From JBCBKL01 sp038521825 (GTDB taxonomy: Bacteria; Pseudomonadota; Alphaproteobacteria; Rhodobacterales; Rhodobacteraceae), in NCBI GenBank assembly GCA_038521825.1, contig JBCBKL010000015.1, positions 42,922 to 106,921 of the forward strand: DNA of 64,000 bases, written 5' to 3'. The position numbers were made by a program, and so were the translations under genes. Below, piece by piece: positions 59,657 through 64,000 of this stretch (position 1 is the first letter of the stretch; the number at the start of each line of letters is the position of its first letter). Below the pieces are notes generated by a model that saw only the letters and a list, made by a program, of their open reading frames with translations, was not told where the DNA came from and did no database searches.

Positions 59657-59829
59657 TGGAATTCTTCTGGTGGATCATCGTTGCAGCGGCGTCGATCATT
59701 CCAATGGTCAAGCTGCTCCCGCATTTTGGCATCAACCAATACTGGTCGGCGGTTTGCGTCATCCCGATCGGAACTATCGTTTTGCTGTGGGTAATGGCGA
59801 TGAAGCTGCAAGAGCTGGAGAAGCGGTGA
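59656..59829 (+). CDS. Small two-TM protein between nuoC and nuoD
   Basis: A 57-residue product that begins MEFFWWIIVAAASIIPM. It has two hydrophobic segments (about 3-22 and 32-49) joined by KLLPHFGINQYW and ends with a short charged tail (KLQELEKR). Its start overlaps the nuoC stop (TGATG), which supports it as a real gene. It may be a small accessory or assembly protein of complex I, as similar small frames occur in Paracoccus and Rhodobacter nuo operons; not recognised as a named family. Confidence 0.7.
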   Translation: MEFFWWIIVAAASIIPMVKLLPHFGINQYWSAVCVIPIGTIVLLWVMAMKLQELEKR

Positions 59830-59975
59830 TGAACTGCTTCGCCGTGGCATATCAAGCCCTGGCGCGTCCGGCCCTAGGGGGGATGCGGAACGCGCCCGCC
59901 CTGGGCGTCGGGTCGGGCGTGTGTCGGACAGCTTTGCTGTTCGATCAGAGACAGATCGAAAGGATCGCTCAATGA
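59829..59975 (+). CDS. Possible 48-residue gene directly before nuoD
   Basis: An open frame from an ATG that overlaps the previous stop (TGATG) to a TGA that overlaps the nuoD ATG. The product (MNCFAVAYQALARP, later GVGSGVCRTALLF) has two Cys and no recognisable domain. The tight joints argue for translation, perhaps as a coupling frame; the composition is less convincing than that of its neighbour. The nuoD ribosome binding site (AAGGA) lies within its last codons. Confidence 0.4.
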   Translation: MNCFAVAYQALARPALGGMRNAPALGVGSGVCRTALLFDQRQIERIAQ

Positions 59976-61195
59976 TGGACGGCTCCAAAGGTTTCGAAGA
60001 CGCCCTGACTGGCGAACAGAAAATCCGCAACTTTAACATCAACTTTGGCCCGCAACACCCTGCAGCACATGGGGTGTTGCGGCTGGTGCTCGAGCTTGAC
60101 GGCGAAATCGTAGAACGCTGCGACCCCCACATCGGTCTACTGCACCGCGGTACCGAAAAGCTGATGGAATCGCGGACCTACCTGCAAAACCTGCCCTATT
60201 TCGACCGGCTCGATTACGTGGCCCCTATGAACCAGGAACACGCCTGGTGTCTGGCCATCGAAAAGCTGACAGGCGTCGAGGTGCCGCGTCGTGCGTCCCT
60301 GATCCGCGTCCTTTATTCCGAGATCGGGCGGGTACTGAACCACCTGCTGAACGTCACGACACAGGCCATGGACGTGGGCGCGCTCACGCCGCCGCTCTGG
60401 GGCTTTGAAGAGCGTGAGAAGCTCATGGTCTTTTACGAACGGGCTTGCGGCGCGCGCCTGCACGCGGCCTATTTCCGGCCCGGCGGCGTACATCAGGACC
60501 TGCCGCCCGAACTGCTGGACGATATCGAAACCTGGGCCGAGGATTTCCCGCGCGTCATGGCCGATATCGACGGGCTATTGACCGAAAACCGCATCTTCAA
60601 ACAGCGCAATGCCGACATCGGTGTCGTGACCGAGGAAGACATCCAGCTCTATGGTTTTTCCGGCGTGATGGTGCGCGGATCGGGCTTTGCGTGGGACCTG
60701 CGCCGCGCGCAGCCCTATGAATGCTACGACGAATTCGACTTCCAGATCCCGGTGGGCAAGAACGGCGATTGCTACGATCGCTACCTCGTGCGCATGGAAG
60801 AGATGCGCCAGTCGGTCAGCATCATCAAGCAGGCTATCGAAAAGCTGCGCGCACCCGAAGGACAGGGCGACATCCTGGCCCGCGGCAAGATCACCCCGCC
60901 ATCACGGTCGGACATGAAGACGTCGATGGAGGCACTGATCCACCACTTCAAGCTTTACACCGAAGGGTTCCACGTGCCCGAGGGCGAGGTGTACTGCGCG
61001 GTCGAGGCGCCCAAGGGTGAATTCGGCGTCTACCTCGTGGCCGACGGCACAAACAAACCCTACCGCGCCAAGCTGCGCGCGCCGGGTTTCCTGCACCTGC
61101 AGGCGATGGATCACATGAGCAGAGGTCATCAGTTGGCCGACGTCGCCGCGATCATCGGGACCATGGACGTGGTGTTCGGAGAGATTGACCGGTGA
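59972..61195 (+). CDS. nuoD: NADH-quinone oxidoreductase subunit D
   Basis: A 407-residue peripheral subunit (49-kDa type), which forms most of the quinone pocket. NFGPQHPAAHGVLRLVLELDGE, HIGLLHRGTEKLME and LPYFDRLDYVAPMNQEHAW are the family N-terminal signatures; the C-terminus ends GTMDVVFGEIDR. The start is the ATG at 59972, or the adjacent ATG at 59975, behind AAGGA. The stop overlaps the next small gene. Confidence 0.97.
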   Translation: MMDGSKGFEDALTGEQKIRNFNINFGPQHPAAHGVLRLVLELDGEIVERCDPHIGLLHRGTEKLMESRTYLQNLPYFDRLDYVAPMNQEHAWCLAIEKLTGVEVPRRASLIRVLYSEIGRVLNHLLNVTTQAMDVGALTPPLWGFEEREKLMVFYERACGARLHAAYFRPGGVHQDLPPELLDDIETWAEDFPRVMADIDGLLTENRIFKQRNADIGVVTEEDIQLYGFSGVMVRGSGFAWDLRRAQPYECYDEFDFQIPVGKNGDCYDRYLVRMEEMRQSVSIIKQAIEKLRAPEGQGDILARGKITPPSRSDMKTSMEALIHHFKLYTEGFHVPEGEVYCAVEAPKGEFGVYLVADGTNKPYRAKLRAPGFLHLQAMDHMSRGHQLADVAAIIGTMDVVFGEIDR

Positions 61196-61446
61196 ACGCC
61201 CGCCTCCTTACGCTCGCCCTATGCATCCTGCTGGCGCTGGCCCTCAAGATGCACGCGCCGCAGGAGCCAGCAACGCGGCAGGCGCAAGGCTCTGCTTGCG
61301 ATGCTCCAAAGCTCTGGACAAACCCGAAGCCGGATACGGAATGCTATCAACCGCCCGTACTTTGCCCAGATGACGACGCGGCCTGCGATATGACCCCGCA
61401 CCTCTGGACAAACACCACACCTAGCAAGGTCGTTCACCACCTGTAA
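61192..61446 (+). CDS. Small exported Cys-rich protein between nuoD and nuoE
   Basis: An 84-residue product with a GTG start overlapping the nuoD stop (GTGA). Residues 1-22 form a signal peptide (LLTLALCILLALALKMHA). The mature part has four Cys and a repeated motif: CDAPKLWTNPKPD and later CDMTPHLWTNTTPS, both with LWTN. I do not recognise it. Position and coupling make co-expression with complex I certain if it is translated, but an exported protein has no known place in the enzyme. Confidence 0.6.
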   Translation: MNARLLTLALCILLALALKMHAPQEPATRQAQGSACDAPKLWTNPKPDTECYQPPVLCPDDDAACDMTPHLWTNTTPSKVVHHL

Positions 61447-61486
61447 CGACTATCGATGCGCCGCAAGGCATCCAAAGGACACTGAA

Positions 61487-62638
61487 ATGCTCCGCCGTCT
61501 CCACCCCGAACAACCTGATAGCTTCGCCTTCACCCCTGCCAACAAGGCCTGGGCCGAGGCGCAGATCACCAAGTACCCTGAGGGCCGTCAGGCCAGCGCC
61601 ATCATCCCGCTTCTGTGGCGTGCGCAGGAACAGGAAGGGTGGCTGACCCGTCCGGCGATCGAGACCGTGTGCACCATGCTCGACATGGCGTTTATTCGCG
61701 GTCTCGAAGTCGCTTCGTTCTACTTTATGTTCCAGTTGCAACCTGTTGGTTCTATGGCGCATATTCAGGTTTGCGGCACGACGTCATGCATGATCTGCGG
61801 CGCCGAGGACCTTGTCGCCGTCTGCAAGGATAAGATCGCGCCTCGACCCCATGAACTTTCAGCTGACGGCAAGTTTTCGTGGGAAGAGGTGGAATGCCTC
61901 GGTTCCTGCGCGAACGCACCCATGGCCCAGATCGGCAAGGATTATTACGAAGACCTGACCGCCGCCCGCATGGGTGAGATCATCGATGAGTTGGCCGCCG
62001 GAAAGGTGCCCACACCGGGCCCGCAAAACGGCCGCTATGCTGCCGAACCGCTCAGTGGGCTGACCACCCTCGCGGACTTTGAGAGCGGCAAGCATCAATA
62101 CAATGCCAGCGTGGCGCTTGCGACGGAGCTTGGTGACACGGTCAAGCGGATTGACGGGGCGGAAGTGCCCTTGATCACCCCATGGCAGGGGAAGGCGGCC
62201 AATGCGCCTGCCAAACCAAAGGCAGTGTCGTCAAAAACCAAGCCGAAGGTCGATGCGACCGCACCGACTAAGAAAGTCGAGGCCGAGAAATCGAAGGCGA
62301 AACCGGCCCCGGCCGCTACACCCGAAACTGCCGGGCGGGGGCCCGGAACAAAGCCCGCCTCGCTTGACGCGGCGCGTGACGGCGGTCCGGACGATCTGAA
62401 GCTGATAAAAGGCGTCGGCCCCAAGCTCGAAGGGCTGCTGCACGCGCTCGGATTTTTCCACTTCGATCAGGTGGCGGCGTGGAGCGCGGATGAGGTCGCG
62501 TGGGTCGATCAGAACCTCAAGGGCTTTAAGGGCCGGGTCAGCCGCGACAACTGGGTTGAGCAAGCAAAAGCCCTTGCCAGCGGGGAGGATACAGAATTTT
62601 CCCAACGCGCGAAAAAAGACGGTATCTATGGGTCATAA
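61487..62638 (+). CDS. nuoE: NADH-quinone oxidoreductase subunit E with C-terminal extension
   Basis: A 383-residue protein. Residues 1-190 are the normal 24-kDa-type subunit with the [2Fe-2S] ligands C96-x4-C101 and C137-x3-C141 (CGTTSC and CLGSC). After an Ala/Lys/Pro-rich linker (about 225-285) comes an extra domain of about 90 residues, DDLKLIKGVGPKLEGLLHALG, then FHFDQVAAWSADEVAWVDQNL and FKGRVSRDNWVEQAK. IKGVGPKLE is a helix-hairpin-helix signature. The same domain recurs in the next gene. The enteric NuoE lacks it; I recall it in Rhodobacterales. Confidence 0.95.
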   Translation: MLRRLHPEQPDSFAFTPANKAWAEAQITKYPEGRQASAIIPLLWRAQEQEGWLTRPAIETVCTMLDMAFIRGLEVASFYFMFQLQPVGSMAHIQVCGTTSCMICGAEDLVAVCKDKIAPRPHELSADGKFSWEEVECLGSCANAPMAQIGKDYYEDLTAARMGEIIDELAAGKVPTPGPQNGRYAAEPLSGLTTLADFESGKHQYNASVALATELGDTVKRIDGAEVPLITPWQGKAANAPAKPKAVSSKTKPKVDATAPTKKVEAEKSKAKPAPAATPETAGRGPGTKPASLDAARDGGPDDLKLIKGVGPKLEGLLHALGFFHFDQVAAWSADEVAWVDQNLKGFKGRVSRDNWVEQAKALASGEDTEFSQRAKKDGIYGS

Positions 62639-62668
62639 ATCGACGTCTACAACGGGAGAGGGTGACTC

Positions 62669-63469
62669 ATGGACAACAATCAGGGACTGATCAGCTGTGG
62701 TCTTGGCTGCTGGATGGTGGCGGCTTTGGGCGGCGTGTTGACGGCAGGCCTGCTTTGGGTTCTGGGCGGTTGGAGTTTCATGCAGGGGGCGTTTATCGGC
62801 CTTTTGGTGCTTGTCGTGGCGGGTGCCTTGCTCAACTGGATCCTGTGCCGACCTCTTCCTGCGGCCGGTGAGGTTCAACAGCGCTCCGCATCTACCGATA
62901 ACGACACAGCTGCGCGCACGCCAGCGGCAGCTCCGGCTTCCGCTCCTGCAGCGGCTGCTCCCGCAGCGGCTGCTGCAGCGAAACCAGCGCCGGTTGAGCT
63001 GAAACCGACCGCTCAGCTGAAAGGCGAGGCCGAATTGGCCGAGCGCAAGGGAAACTGGAAGTACGAGGGCGACAACGCAACCGCGGCGAAAGATAAACCG
63101 GCAGCCGCCCCAAGCGCCGAACCCACGCCCTCGGCCGCGGCACCAGCCGCGCCCGAGCCCGTGGTCGCGGCCGAGGGGCCGGGCTCGAAGCCCGAAACGC
63201 TGACTGCGGCCCGCGATGGCCAGCCCGATGACCTCAAACAGATCAAGGGCGTCGGCCCGAAGCTCGAGGCACTCCTGCATTCGATGGGGTTCTACCACTT
63301 CGATCAGGTCGCTTCCTGGGGGGCAGAGGAGGTCGCGTGGGTCGATCAGAACCTACAAGGCTTCAAGGGCCGGGTGAGCCGCGACAACTGGGTGTCGCAA
63401 GCCAAGATCCTCGCCGAGGGCGGTGAGACCGAGTTTTCGAAGAAGGTCGGAAAGGGCGGCGTCTATTAG
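62669..63469 (+). CDS. Membrane-anchored helix-hairpin-helix protein, partner-type of NuoE extension
   Basis: A 266-residue protein with two N-terminal transmembrane segments (about 9-32 and 37-60), an Ala/Pro-rich linker and a C-terminal domain nearly identical in pattern to the NuoE extension: DDLKQIKGVGPKLEALLHSMG, FYHFDQVASWGAEEVAWVDQNL, FKGRVSRDNWVSQAK. It probably arose by duplication of that domain. It may help anchor or assemble the NADH module at the membrane; this is inference from position between nuoE and nuoF. Confidence 0.78.
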   Translation: MDNNQGLISCGLGCWMVAALGGVLTAGLLWVLGGWSFMQGAFIGLLVLVVAGALLNWILCRPLPAAGEVQQRSASTDNDTAARTPAAAPASAPAAAAPAAAAAAKPAPVELKPTAQLKGEAELAERKGNWKYEGDNATAAKDKPAAAPSAEPTPSAAAPAAPEPVVAAEGPGSKPETLTAARDGQPDDLKQIKGVGPKLEALLHSMGFYHFDQVASWGAEEVAWVDQNLQGFKGRVSRDNWVSQAKILAEGGETEFSKKVGKGGVY

Positions 63470-63484
63470 TAGCGCCGGAACCGG

Positions 63485-63706
63485 ATGAGCGATGGACAGG
63501 ACAGCACCACCAAAGCCGGTCAGCGTCTTGCGCTGGTCATTGCAGGTGTGGCGCTGGCCTGGATCGCTCTCAACTTCGTCGGGTCGCAGATGGGCTGGTC
63601 CAACCGGACCCGCGCGTTCTTCGACCTCGCAGCGCTCGCCGGTTTCGGCTGGGCGTTTTGGATCGCAATTGGCATCTGGCGGTCACGCCAGAAAGATGAG
63701 GGTTGA
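63485..63706 (+). CDS. Small two-TM protein, DUF5337-like
   Basis: A 73-residue protein with two membrane segments (about 14-35 and 46-64) separated by GSQMGWSNRTRAFFDLAALAGF. The pattern AGQRLALVIAGV...GWSNRTRAFFDL matches what I recall of DUF5337, a small family found in Rhodobacterales nuo operons between nuoE and nuoF. It starts 15 bases after the preceding stop. Function unknown. Confidence 0.75.
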   Translation: MSDGQDSTTKAGQRLALVIAGVALAWIALNFVGSQMGWSNRTRAFFDLAALAGFGWAFWIAIGIWRSRQKDEG

Positions 63707-63711
63707 GCAGG

Positions 63712-64000
63712 ATGCTTGAAGACAAGGACCGGATCTTTACGAACCTTTACGGGATGCATGACCGGACGTTGAAGGGCGCTCAGGCCCGCGGCCACTGGGA
63801 TGGCACGGCGGATCTCATTAAGAAAGGGCGGGACTGGATCGTTCAAGAAATGAAGGATTCGGGTCTGCGGGGCCGCGGCGGTGCCGGCTTTCCCACGGGT
63901 CTGAAATGGTCTTTCATGCCAAAGGAAAGCGATGGCCGCCCGGCCTACCTGGTCGTCAACGCGGATGAATCCGAGCCGGGTACCTGCAAGGATCGCGAGA
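63712..64000 (+). CDS. nuoF: NADH-quinone oxidoreductase subunit F (partial, continues past the window)
   Basis: The first 96 residues of the 51-kDa-type flavoprotein subunit, which binds NADH, FMN and cluster N3. The chain opens MLEDKDRIFTNLYG and includes the NADH/FMN loop SGLRGRGGAGFPTGLKW and VVNADESEPGTCKDRE, all diagnostic. The cluster ligands lie beyond the window end. It starts 5 bases after the small two-TM gene. Confidence 0.96.
   Translation, partial: MLEDKDRIFTNLYGMHDRTLKGAQARGHWDGTADLIKKGRDWIVQEMKDSGLRGRGGAGFPTGLKWSFMPKESDGRPAYLVVNADESEPGTCKDRE

Noticed and set aside
1..64000. Search for CRISPR arrays, insertion sequences, integrases, toxin-antitoxin pairs and prophage genes
   Set aside because: No regularly spaced repeats, transposase or integrase motifs or phage structural genes were recognised.

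Overview
The window looks like chromosomal DNA from a marine alphaproteobacterium of the Rhodobacterales (Roseobacter group). This rests on gene content and order: CtaD; a nuo operon with a C-terminally extended NuoE and small extra genes; a complete leucine/isovalerate degradation operon; glmU-glmS; a lipB/FrnE pair; and GC-rich, tightly overlapping genes. No prophage, insertion sequence or CRISPR array was seen. Assignments come from reading translations and recalling families; no database search was run.

Layout. 1-6.1 kb: end of a probable cyclase gene, a secreted YHS protein, ctaD, lipB-frnE and a peptidoglycan-binding protein. 6.3 kb: tRNA-Leu(GAG). 6.7-14.2 kb: patatin, small catalase-like haem protein, an uncharacterised protein and a DyP peroxidase on the plus strand, converging on a 1062-residue cyclase-ATPase-TPR regulator. 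14.4-22.0 kb: an SMP-30 lactonase and a LysR regulator, then an ABC transporter and aldehyde dehydrogenase in the same order as E. coli ydcSTUV-patD (polyamine/GABA-aldehyde type). 22.2-23.5 kb: a TetR regulator diverging from a CMD/AhpD-like gene, with two operator copies between them.

23.6-32.5 kb: a long minus-strand block that holds the most interesting system. It begins with a 69-residue precursor whose last 24 residues are almost all Cys, Ser, Gly and Asp. Next come an E1-like leader-binding protein, a YcaO cyclodehydratase, a SagB-type azoline dehydrogenase and a PCMT-family methyltransferase. The last four are joined by 4-base start/stop overlaps. An OsmC-like protein follows, then a secreted protein, a cupin, two tiny coupled genes flanking a second patatin, and an MFS transporter. 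The first five genes form a thiazole/oxazole-modified peptide (RiPP) cluster in which the core carries two NCD[T/S]G motifs, a plausible target for PCMT-driven Asp chemistry.

32.8-35.3 kb: an HD-domain protein and a PhyH-type dioxygenase (candidate oxidative phosphonate degradation pair) divergent from a LysR gene that has a perfect palindrome against its start codon. 35.4-46.5 kb: housekeeping genes (YihY, AEC transporter, MBL hydrolase-TatD-holB, AlkD-like, PNPOx, glmS-glmU, gph, a DegT aminotransferase). 46.8-57.8 kb: the leucine catabolic operon (ivd, acyl-CoA synthetase, mccB, mccA, two GSTs, HMG-CoA lyase, methylglutaconyl-CoA hydratase). 58.1-64 kb: nuoA-F, with small accessory genes between nuoC/nuoD and nuoD/nuoE and a duplicated helix-hairpin-helix domain; nuoF runs off the end.
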